Positions 33,383-44,721 of a DNA stretch of 64,000 nt are shown here, one piece after another. The stretch's first letter is position 1. Every line of letters starts with the position of its first letter. The stretch covers positions 992,001 to 1,056,000 of the forward strand of contig JAPZLL010000006.1 in NCBI GenBank assembly GCA_036250225.1, read 5' to 3'. Source of the stretch: Cercophora sp. LCS_1. Lineage: Eukaryota > Ascomycota > Sordariomycetes > Sordariales > Lasiosphaeriaceae. The notes below the pieces were generated by a model. It worked only from the letters and a program-made list of their open reading frames with translations. It ran no database searches and was not told the DNA's origin. Position numbers and translations under genes: made by a program.

Positions 33383-34771
33383 TCACATGCTCATTGGATG
33401 TCGCAGCACATACGGCAGATCTGTCGCATCCTCGCTGGTTGCAAGTCGAATCACCGAACCGCCACTACTGCCCGATTGCAGACTCGCACTAGAAGGCTGG
33501 CTAACTGGGTATGGGTGCCTGGTCTGCGCAAAGCTGTCCGCACTCGACGCCCGCGAGAGTCCCGTGTGTCTGCTCTTTGGCGTTGTGGGAGCCGTACGGA
33601 AATGCTGCCACGTGGTCGTGTTGGTCGACGAATGCCGGATTATGAGGCTCGGTCGTGATGGCGCGCGTCCCGAGCTCGTCGTGCTAGGCGTCGTCGGTCG
33701 CGCTACACTACCGCCGGGCGTCTTCTGCCCGCGGCCTATCCCCTGTAAACTGCGTGTGCCACTCGAGTTCGACGGGCTTGTGTCGATCGGTGCATCGTTA
33801 TCGATGTCGCTCTCGGTTGGCGCGTGAGCCGATGAGTCGTCATCCCCATCGCCATATCGCGCCAGCACTGCGGGGCTGAGCGGGTGCATATTTCGCAAGA
33901 TATCAGCGAAAAGGTGCATCAGGTTGCGGAACTGGTCCCCGGACACGGCTCGATTGCAAAACCGCGCGCGCTCGTAGACGGTGAGAAACTCCCCGGTTGT
34001 AGGTAGTGGCGCAAGAACAGATAGCTCGGTGAGATGCGCCAGGTACTCTCTCAGTCCCATGTTATCCAGTCGCTGCAGCAAACCAACCGCTTCTGGTTCC
34101 AGCAACGGAGGTTCTGCGTGCGACATCGGGTCGGGAGGCGCCAGGGTGAGCGCCTTGGCCTCGATCAGGTTCGGCAGTTCAGAGATAACAGTATCATACT
34201 GCAAGTTAGGCAAGTCAGGCGCGATTGGTGACGCCCAGCCCGGATGCTGAATCTCCCCCCAGACAGCCCGATGCTGTGGAAGCTCAATCGCGACGCCCTC
34301 GTCCGCCTCTGCCTTTTTCTCTCCCCTCGTCAACTTTGCGAACCATGCTGCCCTCCGTCCCCTCTTTTCCTCCTCCCTGTCCCCATCCTCTCTGGCCTCT
34401 GGCACCGGTACCACAATAGGTAATCGTGGCCTTGCCTCGTACGCTACGGCAGCGCTCTTGCTCAGGCTCTCGACAATCATGTGACGCACATCGCGGGGGA
34501 CATCGTCTTTATCGATAGGAATCCATCCCTTTGGAATCGACGCGAGCACCGACCGGTTGATGTACAGCCTCGTGGCATAGATGAACGACACCAGCAGGAT
34601 GGTCACAAGGTAGCAGAGCGCAATCACCAGAATGTTGTATCGCTCGTTGTGTTGGACCGCCTGCTGGATCAGGTCGGCGGGCGTGACGAGGACACACAGA
34701 AGGAGGACGAGGTAGAGGAAGTAGTAGAGGAGGTTGTAGACGATGCGGAAGGCGACCTCCGCAGCTGACAT
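33383..34771 (-). CDS. dlt1: Dlt1-family membrane protein (defect at low temperature)
   Basis: The single exon encodes 462 residues. Two strongly hydrophobic helices lie at about 8-35 and 44-67 and are joined by a short polar turn (QHNERYN). They are followed by the conserved cytosolic segment containing ASIPKGWIPIDKDDVPRDV, the most recognisable part of fungal Dlt1-like proteins. A later conserved block (YERARFCNRAVSGDQFRNLMHLFADILR) probably forms a helical domain. The last 150 residues are Ser/Thr/Pro-rich and likely disordered. Yeast Dlt1 is a membrane protein needed for growth at low temperature; its molecular function is not established. The next gene to the right (Ice2) is also a membrane protein on the same strand, but the 978-bp gap argues for independent transcription. 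Confidence 0.78.
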   Translation of the reverse strand: MSAAEVAFRIVYNLLYYFLYLVLLLCVLVTPADLIQQAVQHNERYNILVIALCYLVTILLVSFIYATRLYINRSVLASIPKGWIPIDKDDVPRDVRHMIVESLSKSAAVAYEARPRLPIVVPVPEAREDGDREEEKRGRRAAWFAKLTRGEKKAEADEGVAIELPQHRAVWGEIQHPGWASPIAPDLPNLQYDTVISELPNLIEAKALTLAPPDPMSHAEPPLLEPEAVGLLQRLDNMGLREYLAHLTELSVLAPLPTTGEFLTVYERARFCNRAVSGDQFRNLMHLFADILRNMHPLSPAVLARYGDGDDDSSAHAPTESDIDNDAPIDTSPSNSSGTRSLQGIGRGQKTPGGSVARPTTPSTTSSGRAPSRPSLIIRHSSTNTTTWQHFRTAPTTPKSRHTGLSRASSADSFAQTRHPYPVSQPSSASLQSGSSGGSVIRLATSEDATDLPYVLRHPMSM

Positions 34772-35749
34772 GCTGGGTTTGCCTGTCCTGCCACGAGCTC
34801 AGATGCTTGGCGGCGTTGGTGTCGGCGTCGAGCAATGGGCCTGTCGGGATGGGGAGCACGCGACATAGGTGACGTGGGAATTGGCGGCTGTCATGGCTGC
34901 GCGAGGGAGGCTACGGCGGCTGGGTGGGAGTCGCGAGGTCGACACAAAGCGTGTGTAAGGTTGAGCGGGACATTGAGTTCCCTCGGAAATTAGCTAATGG
35001 GAGGGTTAGGGTTACAGCCAGATTGCATTCAGGGTAAAATCGGGGGCCATAATGTCTACCCATCCACAATGTCCAGACGTTCGTTGACTAGCTTGTAAAG
35101 GCACATCACATACCTATAGGTAAACTAAATTCACACGCTCTCAATACATCTCAATCCGAAGCCCCAACGCCATCCAAACGGCCATCGATGAAACCAAGCA
35201 TTCACGCTGTCCTTGCCGTCCCTTGAGTTCAACAAAAGGAAGATTCCATTCCATAACCATACACCATGTTGAGAAGCAAACCTCCACCAGTTCCTGTCCA
35301 ATAACGCCATTTCGCTGTGACTACCACCCGGCCCCAGTAGAAACGGGGTAGACGGCTTCTTGCCCCACGCTGTCCAGTCCACCCGGCCGTCCATAGTGAA
35401 ATGGTGCTAAACAATTCCCGAACTCTCGGGACAATCATGAAACGAGGGAAACGCGATACAAAAGGCCATCGCCACAGAGACCCAGGTAACGCTGTGCCAC
35501 TGAACCCCGCGGTGCATCCTCGCGAGACCAGACTTCGTAGTATTATTCGACGCAGCTCTTGATTACTTCGTCTCCTCATTCCATCCATATCCTTTCTGTG
35601 GGTATCAATGCACCTCCCTTACTCGCTCCATCAACTGCCTTGTTCATATCGGGCCTCCAACCTTTCACCCGATTCGATTGGCGCACTCAGCAGGTGCGCT
35701 TTCTCACAGGTGACACAAGTGAAAAACACCACAGGCCTCGTCGGTATCA
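34772..35749. other. Intergenic region between dlt1 and ice2
   Basis: It holds the promoter of dlt1 (minus strand) and the 3' flank of ice2. No open frame is convincing; the largest minus-strand frame (35229-35588) has random composition. Confidence 0.45.
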
Positions 35750-37105
35750 CTAGTCGGTTTTCCAGTGCGCGCCGCCGTCTCCGTCGCCACCCAAGTACAA
35801 TTCGATGGCGTAAAGCCCCATTGTTGCCGCAATGTTGATCCAGCGCCAGGGGTTTCCACCAGCATCGCCCGCCCGGAGCGTCCACCCCACATCGTCGCCG
35901 TTATTTGAAACGGTAAAGTGCTGCAGGAGCAGGCTCGTGTAGACGGCGATCAGCATCGATGGCGAGAACCAACTAAGGAAGCCCAACAGCTTGTTTGCGC
36001 CGTCATTCTCGTCAAACGATGGCTCTTCGATGATCGCCCTAGCTCCCAACTCTCGAACCGCTGGTATGATCCTTGTTGCGCAGTAAAACACAATGATACG
36101 ATACGTGAGCGAGATGAGCACGCTCGGTGTGATGGTCTGAAATGCAGCATAGAGGAACTGGAAGGACGAGCTGACAGCCGTGGGGACGCTGCTTAGCATG
36201 TGTAGGAGGGTCGAATATGATGCCATGATGATTGGTGGTAGGGGAGGGAAATCGGGCTGCGCTGCTGCTGCTGCCTCTGCTGCTGCCGCGGCCTCTGCTG
36301 AGGGTTGGTAGTCCGTGAAAATTTGGTAGACGCAGAGAACAATGTAGGCAAAGAGCAACGAAGACTCGACTGGGTTTCCACGACCGCTGCCGATCCCAAA
36401 AGCGCCGAGGAAGAAGGCGCATGTCATCGTGACCCCAATGAGGGTAGCATCGAGGTTGTTGATTTGAGGGAAGTGCGCAACACGCCACAGGAAGTAAAGC
36501 GCGCTGGATATTATCGAGCCGGAGAAAACGAGGAAGGCGAGCTACAACAGGTCAGTAACACATCCACGTTTCGATCAGGAAGAACTTACCACCCAAAAGT
36601 CACTCCTCCCGCGGTTGACCAGCCACCTAGTAATCTGCCCGGCCGCTTGGATAACCAGCAGACTGCAAAAACCCTCCAACAGCTGAAAGATGGGACTGGA
36701 GTAGCTCAGGGAACTATCCCAAGCCCTCAGGGCGAGGGTCTCGAGAACACCTTCATGCCCAAAGAACCACTCTGCCCAGCTAGTTGCCTTCTTCGCCACG
36801 ACCTCGGAAACGGTACGAGCCACCCAGTCGGTACCGCTGTCAACAGAGAATCGGCCGAGGGCCCAGATGAGAAGACCGGGAATGATGACCCATTGTGACC
36901 ATCCGATGACCTTTTGACCGAACCAGCGCACTCGCGATCGCTCGGGCGTGAGGAGTTTGCTCGTGCTGTAGAAAACGTAGAAGAGGAACAGGGCCAACGA
37001 GTAGGCCAAGCCTGCGTCGCGACCACCGACGTCAAATGCGATGGGTATGGAGAGGACGATGCTCAGCAGGAAGATGGCGCCCGTAAAGGCGTTGATGAGC
37101 CACAT
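35750..37105 (-). CDS. ice2: ER membrane protein Ice2
   Basis: Multi-spanning ER protein. In yeast it supports cortical ER inheritance and links ER membranes to lipid-droplet use. Two exons (37105-36590 and 36541-35750) joined across a 48-nt intron give 435 residues. The junction connects GRSDFWV to LAFLVFSGSIISSALYFLW, restoring a conserved helix. The ATG at 37105 (MWLINAFTGAIFLLSI) is the first ATG in frame and matches where the family usually begins; the longer open frame upstream lacks an ATG. About eight hydrophobic segments are visible. The most recognisable motifs are FDVGGRDAGLAYSL near the start and FLGAFGIGSGRGNPVESSLLF in the second exon. An Ala/Glu-rich insertion (AEAAAAAEAAAAA) lies in a loop. 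Confidence 0.87.
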
Positions 37106-39211
37106 GGTTGCGGCGGGCGACGGCTGTTCGCCCGCTGCCTCGTCGACTGGACAGTGCGCAGAGCTGGCGTCGCCGGTCTTCAAGAGAAACTTGTCGAGGC
37201 GGTGACGGCCGCGCGAAATAATGAGGCGTCGCGGGGCTGGCGGCTCAAAGCCTCGGCTTCGGTTCGGGGCAAAGTTATCGGTCTAGGTCGCCGCCTTGCG
37301 GATATTCGGACAACAGATCAATCGGTAGAACGATGGAGTGGTTTCGGCGTCGTTGGGAAAAGGTTGGCTGCGAGGCAGATGCGCGTGGGTCGATTCGCCA
37401 ATGTTCAATCGAAGCCTCGGTGAAGGGACGATGGTGGGGTTGAAATGCGGAAGACGTGTGCGCCGTGGGGACTGGTGCTGTCAACGTCGATCCTTGAGGG
37501 CGAGCCAAGGGATGCCTGGCGATGTTCTGAATGGGTGCGTTTCGGCTTTTTGGAGCTTCCTGGCGTGTCCCAGCAGTGCCCTGTCGTTTTGGCCTGGCGA
37601 AATTTTGGGCGAGTCCGCAATTATCTTCACGTGTTCAGATCGGTGGCTGCATCTCGTCATCGGTACCTTCCGATCTAGGTTGCGATAAGGACCGAGATCC
37701 ACCGGTCGCGAAGTTTGCCAGCGCAGCAACACCGTTCCGATTCCTCGGCACTGGCGCAAGTAGAAAACGTTTGAAAAAAGATGGTTTCGGCAAGAGGATG
37801 TCAACTTTACATCCGTCACGCGTGCATGGTTGATTGTGCAAGGTACAGATGGGTGTTATGCATATAAACCCCAGGGCAAGCTCGACATTAAACTCTGTAG
37901 ATGCATAGATTGTCGTCAGTCGCGGCATGTGACAGCCAACCAGGCGAGCTCTAGGGCTCACGACGCGTAAATTGCCAGATCAAAAACCACGAGGTTGGGA
38001 GCGCGCCCACGGCCCGTCGCGGTGATGATGAGAGACAGCACAATCCAAAATACCCGTGATGACCAGTGGCTAATGCCGGGTTGACATGTTTTGGTCTGCC
38101 CAACAGTGGCTTTTCCCGCCATGTCAACACACCGTCTCTCGGCAGGGATGTGGGCACTCGGCTGCCTGAGACGAACATGACACCTTCTTTCAACGAATCC
38201 AGCTCGCCGAAAATAAATCGTCGAGATCAAACACCGCAAATAATCAAATCGACCCGACGACTGGGACGGACGTTTTGATGCCAAGTCCTGTGGCGCGGAC
38301 AAGTTGGTGACGAGAAAATCGACACACCAAATTGGTCGATGCCACTTCAAGTAGGTCGTCTGAACGGGCACTTTCAATTATACTATACCTCAAAATAAGA
38401 CCACAATCCCTTTTCAATGATACCTTTAGGCATCCGACTATTAACTGAAGCATCTGGATTTCTTTCCTGTTTCACCAGTGAGCCACTTCGAGTTTTCTGT
38501 ACGGATCCGTAGGAACTTAGCGAACGCTCCACAGAAGTTGAGGCCCCACCTTCTCAATCCAGAGCTGTCCCCCGATTTTACTGGTCCGCTTGTGCTACAG
38601 CACGGACAAGATGACGTCGGAGGAGAGCAAGCCCCATGGAAGTCCTTGACAAAATAAACAGCACCCCAGTAAATCCAGCGGGCTATTCATTCTGGGCAAA
38701 GGTTCTACTTGATATCCCGATGCACACCCAATATTCAAAGGCCTTGGAATATATTTTTTAGTCCTCAAGATATTATCTCCCTGGGCGTTGAAAACTGACC
38801 ATGCCTGTTGAGATTATTCGAAGCGGTTAGCTGGTTGAGTAGGCAGATTTTCTCGTTGACCCGTTGTCTCTCAACGGTGTTTACACGGATTCAGGGGCTG
38901 CCAATGTTCCCTTTGACCAGTTAACCCCCCCACGCCGTAATGTAGGTTGGGCGTGATGTTGGATCACAGAGGCGTAAGTGGTGAAGGCGTCGGACAAAGG
39001 TCAAGTCACCACTCGCCAGGGTTTCATTCCATATCCTCATCAGACAGCAGGAGCAATGGGCCCTTGGATCCCTTTCCATCGAGGCTGGGGGTGGGCTCAA
39101 CGGTTGCGAAGAACTCCAAGTATGACCGCCTTCGTATTATTTTCGGACATTACTTAGCATTGCCAGCATCCAGATATTTCTCTAGCAGCGCATCGCGGTA
39201 TACCAGCCAAC
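37106..39211. other. Intergenic region, partly AT-enriched
   Basis: The left part is the ice2 promoter. From about 38.27 to 38.9 kb the sequence becomes visibly AT-richer, with many stops in all frames, as expected for decayed or long-noncoding DNA. No gene is supported. A plus-strand frame (38947-39360) overlaps the start of the next locus in another frame and is probably a shadow. Confidence 0.4.
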
Positions 39212-41170
39212 ATGCCGACTACCCGAAGACAGAGCAGAGAAGCAGGAATCCAACTTCCGGACAGACCTCCATCCCCTCCTCGAACCACCCGCAAACGTCA
39301 AAGACCGCGGTCTGGAAGCGATGCTCCACTCACGGCCAACACTCCCTCGGGCGACGATGATCCGCCCAGCGGCGCCCCTCAGCCCGGCCGCAACACTTCA
39401 ACAAGTGACTCACCCAGACCTACTAAGACGGCAAAGCTCGACAACAGCGTTCTTTCAACAGCGAACCTTCTCGGTGCAAACGAACCTAACAGCCGAACTG
39501 CCGACGCACATAAAGCTGACGAACCAGCACCGAACCAATCCGACGAAAACGAACCAAGTTCGCCTCAAGGAGCCACGCACGCACCCCTCCTGGGCACAAC
39601 AAGGCAAGTCGCTAATGACGATATGGATACAACAGGTCAGCATTTGGCAGGAGGTACAAGCAAAAGACCCGGCGAGGGATTGGAGGCCGAGAATCCTGCA
39701 ACGCCCACAACGCTTGCTGAAGCCGCGGTTGCTGCGCCCAGCGTGCAGGACACAATGCATTCCCAAGACACAGCACTACCCAATGATGGCATCTCACCCA
39801 GGGAAAGTGGCGGCGCCGGGTCAACAACCCCAAGCCAGCCAGCTGAAGCCGCATCAAGTCAACATCCGCCACCTGGAGACGGCTCCCAGGATTCGCAAGG
39901 CCCACAAGCGTCGGTACTTGGGAGCAGTCCGGCGGCTCAAGAGCCAGCAGAGCTGATCTCCTTACTTCCCTATGCTGCAGCACCTGCCCCGCCAAGAACT
40001 CTCATCGGCAAACGGAAAGCCATGGTGGAACAATACCCATTCAGCCCATGCTTCAACTTGGCAGGCTCCCGCGGCATGGTTCCCCCACACAAGCGGCGTT
40101 ACCTGTCGAAGGCCAACAAAAAACAACGGGAGGAAGCAGAGGCCAACTCTAAACTTATGAACCCACGCGAGAGGCCAACAGCCCGTTGGGGCCTAGTGCC
40201 GCCTGGGCCGGCAGCAAAAACGGCAGAACAGAAGGCATTGGAAGATATCAAATCGGATTAGGATACCATTGAACCAACAGCGGACGCCGGAACCATCACA
40301 GCCCCCTTAACGAAGAGACTTCTTAAACTTTCCAAATCGCTGCCGGGCCGCGATGATCTCATCGAGAGGATCCAATGGAAGATGCAAGTAGCGATGTTTC
40401 TGAGGGGAATTGGAGTGGAAAGCGCAGCCCAAACGGCAAATGAGAAGGAATTTGAGAGCATCGTATCGGATTGGATTAAACTTCGTCTCGTAGCGCATAA
40501 AACCGAACCAGAAGAGTATGTGGACCGGCAGACAAAGCTGTTATCGAGACTTGAACTCCTTCCGTGCTCGGAACCGTGGATTAATCTCGAGTTGGATATA
40601 ACCGAGTTTAAACCGGAGCCTACACCGGCGGATACACCAGAGTCTATACCGGAGATGAATATGTCGGAGGTATCGGTCGATTCAATGCAGAAGCGTCTAT
40701 TGGGGTATCCAACGGATACGGGCCTTTCCGACTCGGATGCGCCGCATGATATGTTGGACACGGACGATTCGGACTACGAAGAGAGGACGAGGGTGCCGCT
40801 GCGAATCCCTGAGTTGTTGAACCCAGTCAGAAGATTCAGGGACGAAGTCTCGAATTACACTACCATCCCAAGCGAGGGGAGCGACAGCGACAAATCGAGC
40901 ATCGAGTTCAATATCGGTGACCCAATTTATGGCAGCGTCGAAAACCAGCCCAGAACCTACGAATACGGCGCCTATCCCTTTGGCGGGATGCAGCAACCGA
41001 CTTCGCACCCACAACAGTTGTCGACGAACCCCGTCCCGTTACAACCCACAAGATCTCCCCCACCAACACCAACAGACCCCCCGCCACCAAGACGCCAGCT
41101 TCCAGGACGCCGAGATACCCCCAGCACAATAAACCCCGGGATACTTTCCCTGTCGGATGACTCTGAGTGA
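39212..41170 (+). pseudogene. Long reading frame split by one in-frame TAG
   Basis: Starting at ATG 39212 a frame runs 349 codons to a TAG at 40259-40261. The same frame then stays open for 302 further codons to TGA at 41170. The first part is Pro/Ser/Thr/Ala-rich and disordered-looking, with a basic patch (PPHKRRYLSKANKKQREEAEA) near its end. The second starts with a helical segment (LLKLSKSLPGRDDLIERIQWKMQVAMFLRGI) and continues acidic and Pro-rich. Without the stop the product would have 652 codons (651 residues plus one at the TAG). A 66-nt in-frame intron (GTGCCG at 40196 to TTAG at 40261) could remove the stop, but its donor is weak. I recognise no family. It may be a recent pseudogene, a readthrough gene or a poorly predicted spliced gene. 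Confidence 0.5.
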
Positions 41171-41516
41171 CGATAGACTAGCGTCCACTCTCCGACCGTC
41201 GTTCATTCTCGAAGATCCCAAAGCGTACTTTGGCAACTGGCTGGAGTCTTGGGCAGTGTAACCTTTGGAGGCAAGTGAATGTGTTGTTTAGGGTTTTACT
41301 GGAGGTGGACATCATCATGGGCATATTTAGCTTCTGCGGAGCCAGACGAGGCCATAGGAGGGATGCGTCTTGTGACGTGTCATCCTCTTTTCGAGACAGG
41401 GGACTATTGAAGGCAAATCATCATCAGTTTACTTAGTTAGAGAATGTAGCCAGCGCCTCCTGACAGGACGCTGTTAAGTGGGAAGCTCGTAAAAAACGAC
41501 CGAGTCACCAAGACGC
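41171..41516. other. Intergenic region downstream of the TAG-split frame
   Basis: About 350 bp without a supportable gene; a small plus-strand frame (41230-41436) has no recognisable features. Confidence 0.4.
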
Positions 41517-41770
41517 CTAGACACCAAGTCTCTTGTTGGCGCGCCAACAAACGGTTCAGAGATCTTCAAATATAGTTCAGAGGCCCTCAATATCATCTCC
41601 CAGGCTTCAACCGTTTTAACCCAGGCGTTGCTAAAGGGAGTAACTGGACGGAACTCGTCAATGCCCGCATTTTACGGCTCGTTTTCTGTTGACAAGTTGA
41701 TAAATTGCTCTTCATCAGCGAGCCCCTATGACAGCCAGACGTTACTTTCGTCTTGCCGAGACGTCGAAAA
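41517..41770 (+). pseudogene. Diverged coding module, copy 1
   Basis: A plus-strand frame without an ATG translates to NGSEIFKYSSEALNI followed by ...VLTQALLKGVTG. It lines up with copy 2 just downstream: identical or similar residues in the order E-(I/V)-F, A-L-(N/D)-I, Q-A-(L/F), N/K-G-V-T-G. The two copies lie in different frames and diverge strongly at the DNA level. It looks like a fragment of a duplicated gene. Family unknown. Confidence 0.4.
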
Positions 41771-42165
41771 ATAAAACGGAGGTCTTTGATCATAATCCAG
41801 CCCTAGATATCGTTTTGAAGACGTTGGGCCTCTTGGTCCAGGCATTTTCGAATGGGGTAACTGGAAGCTCAAGCGCCAATAGTCGGACTGTATGGTTCGT
41901 TTCTTTGTCACCCCACGACAGGATGTTCTTCACTGGTCGCTTGTGCGAGGGGAAGGTGGAGATGGAGACGAGGTATGAGCCTACTGATTGGGCACATGGG
42001 TGCCCACTCCAACCCCTGCCGACTTCTCTGTCCTTGAAGTTTTCGGTGGAAGGCACGATTCTCGATCTCTGTGATGCAAGCGATATCCTTCCCAAATATT
42101 CATGCAAATCCAGCCCGCAGGAAACTGCAGAAAACCGCCCACACGTTCAAATCCTCATGTCCTAG
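41728..42165 (+). CDS. Uncharacterised 145-residue frame containing module copy 2
   Basis: An ATG-initiated frame of 145 codons. Residues about 17-50 resemble the fragment immediately upstream (EVFDHNPALDIVLK, LLVQAFSNGVTG). The following residues include WFVSLSPHDRMFFTG and TSLSLKFSVEG. No domain is recognised. It could be a small gene, one exon of a larger gene, or decayed sequence; a Ser/Thr/Pro-rich open stretch continues in another frame at about 42255-42400. The minus strand over the same DNA also has an open frame of 105 codons. Confidence 0.35.
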   Translation: MTARRYFRLAETSKNKTEVFDHNPALDIVLKTLGLLVQAFSNGVTGSSSANSRTVWFVSLSPHDRMFFTGRLCEGKVEMETRYEPTDWAHGCPLQPLPTSLSLKFSVEGTILDLCDASDILPKYSCKSSPQETAENRPHVQILMS

Positions 42166-43385
42166 ACACCATCCAGGCATCTAGCGCCTTCAAGTCAAGC
42201 ATATTTTGGCCTTGATCTGAACGATGCCCAATAGGCCCGGTCCCATCTATTCTCAACCCAAGTGCCGATGTCACCCCTAGTCATGAGCCCTTAGTCTCCA
42301 CTCCTCGTCCTCTCGTGATCACAAGCAGTCCCATCCCATCAACAGCCGAAGCATCACCCACCGTTCTCGCCTCGCAAGCGCATCCTCTCACACATTGATA
42401 CCTCCCGAGAGAAGCGCGCCAACCCAGGGCTTTCACCCGGCCCAAGCCCAACCCCACAGCCCCCCTTCAACAAGTCATTTTGTCAGTGTGAGAGCCCAGT
42501 GAATGCTTCCGAGAGCCCCATCACTAGCGCAACAAGGCCATCCTATCTTGGGCCTTGGGTTCTTGTCGGTCCTTCGCCCCATTATCCAAACAAGCGTGAC
42601 AAGCACTAGACACATATCCCACCCCACAGCCCCAGTGGCAAAGGCCAACGCCTGTCAACAAGCGTGACAAGGTAAACAAAAACCGATGAACCGCTCGGTT
42701 GGGCAACAACCGCCCTTTGGGATCCATCCGATTAGAATACAGCAACCAGAACCCCAGATCAGCTCTGCTGCACGCCATAGCGCGGCGCGGCGAAGGATTG
42801 GCCACGCATTCCGAGGTTTTCTAGTGCACCTATATACCTATTTAGTCTAGGGGCTAAATAGGCCCCTTTTCTGGTCTAACTGGGCAACTAACCCATGATG
42901 CCCCCAAAAACGACTTGACCATGTACCTCCAATCCAGGATATCAAGACAAGCAAGCAAAACCGGGCGTCGTCAATCAGTGCCATTCCCGCGCGGGCCGAA
43001 ACAGCCACGGAAAAAATATCGCACACCGAATGTTCCGAGCGGTAAAATCTCAGCCTCGTGCGCACACCGAGAACGCCACCCTTTTTGTTATCATTATCAA
43101 TCTCGGACGCGCCGTTTTCTTTCTGGAAGGACGTCAAGGACGTCTAGCTCACACAAAGAAGGGCAACGCAAACGGCACCCCAAAAATGCAGGGTAACCAC
43201 CACGAAGAGGGTTCCCCATTTGGTGATACCACACAAGTTCCCTACGTTAGCCTCAGTCCGGACGTTTCGGGATTCAGATCTGTGTAACCACCTCACTTTG
43301 CGGCAGGAACCCAAAACGGGGGCGGCGGGCGCAAGGCCTCCAGGAACCAATGTCGCAGGTGATATAACGCCAAAGCTGACGGGAT

Positions 43386-43493
43386 TCATTTGCTCCAAAA
43401 CGCAGTTGCGAGAATCAAAACTGCAACTGTAACTGTCACTGCAAGGCAGAAAGCAGGCAGCAGTATCATAAGCAGCGAGTTGAAGATCATCAT
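43386..43493 (-). other. Possible single-span membrane micropeptide (35 residues)
   Basis: A minus-strand ATG frame of 35 codons, nearly all hydrophobic (MMIFNSLLMILLPAFCLAV...) and ending WSK. It could be chance or a small membrane peptide; no homologue comes to mind. Confidence 0.2.
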
Positions 43494-44088
43494 GCTTCAA
43501 TGGTCTTATTCATTCCACGGAGCTCGCACACCTCAACACCAAGACCAAAAAGAAATGGGACATCGTGGGGAACGAGGCTGACATGAACAAAACAAGCTCA
43601 TGATCTACAAACACCAAGGCTTGAGCATTGTAGATCATCCCCGCCTCACAACTCCAAACTCACCCATACGTAAAATAACAAGGCGAAAACACGCAAAAGT
43701 GGCAAAAAAAAGGACACCAGGGTAGCGATCTACGAACACCTGCCACGAACACCACCATAAACCGGATTTCCGAACCGAACGGATCCCAAACAACAGCCGT
43801 CGCTTTCCGCTCCGTGAACAAAACCACCAAACAAATGGGTCAAGCCAAGTCAAATGGTACCTGAAGATAAACCCAGCGCCTCCTCCAATTTGCCGAGACA
43901 CTCCCCCGGCAAGCCACATTCCATAAATATTCGTCGCGGTCATCTTGAACTGGGTCTCGTTGATAGGGCTGCATAACCGGGCTGTCACTGGACATGGCAA
44001 ATTTCCGAGCAACAACAGCGAATAAGAGTGTACGGCTTTGCTTATCAAATAGGGGAACAGAAACAGAAATGGGTATGGGGAGTAAATA

Positions 44089-44118
44089 TGTGTATGTGTG
44101 TGAGTGTGTGTGTGTGTT
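44089..44118. repeat. (GT)n microsatellite
   Basis: Interrupted TG/GT dinucleotide run in intergenic DNA. Confidence 0.9.
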
Positions 44119-44721
44119 GGTTTGCATCGATCAGATCTCCACAAGTATGGATGGGAACCCATCGGGCCAAAGGGAACGAGACATGCATGGAACGTCAAGC
44201 AAGCAAAAATTGGTTGGAGAGATGATTTTTCGCCAAGAAAGACATAAGACAAAGATGGATGTAACTGGGGGGCCGCCCAATTTTGTGGCTCCCCTAAATT
44301 GTGAATGGATGGGGGCAGGGCAGAAAAAGTGAGGCGGACGACAGTCCAGCCACTCACAAGGACGCGCTCTAACCGTCAGTTGGACACCACCATATCGACC
44401 AGTGTGGCATCACGGACATGAAACGGCTCCGGCTAGTGGCTGGACGGATATGGCGGTGTGGACCAGAAAGATGAGCAAAACGATACATGGTGACTTTGGA
44501 GCGAGCTGGGAGTCTCCCCCCTCAAAGCGTAAACACGACCTCTATGGCCGGGCTCACCCGAAGCGAGAGGGCTCCGACACAAACATAAAAAGGGCACCGC
44601 CTTCGGGCTTTGCCTGGGAGGGCCACGCCACGACAGTTCCGTCATACTCGCCATTCTCCGATATCCTCCACGTCTCTTCCCCGCCCGCAACTTGTCCGAG
44701 ACAGACATATCATCATCGACC

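Larger units (their letters stand above)
42166..44721. other. Intergenic region before the small conserved gene
   Basis: About 2.5 kb with no confidently assignable gene. It contains a GT microsatellite (44089-44118) and a short hydrophobic minus-strand frame (43386-43493). Overlapping minus-strand frames at 43840-44127 and 43635-44357 show some gene-like peptide (MTATNIYGMWLAGGVSRQIGGGAGF) followed by a GTACC donor-like site. I could not find a following exon. Confidence 0.35.

Noticed and set aside
36575..37183. Longer N-terminus for ice2 from 37183
   Set aside because: The codon at 37183-37181 is TTG and there is no ATG before 37105, where the family-typical start MWLINAF begins.
43635..44357. 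240-codon minus-strand frame with poly-Thr/His
   Set aside because: It runs through the GT microsatellite and overlaps another frame; composition is Trp/Arg/Phe-rich and no family is recognised, so it is not called as a gene.
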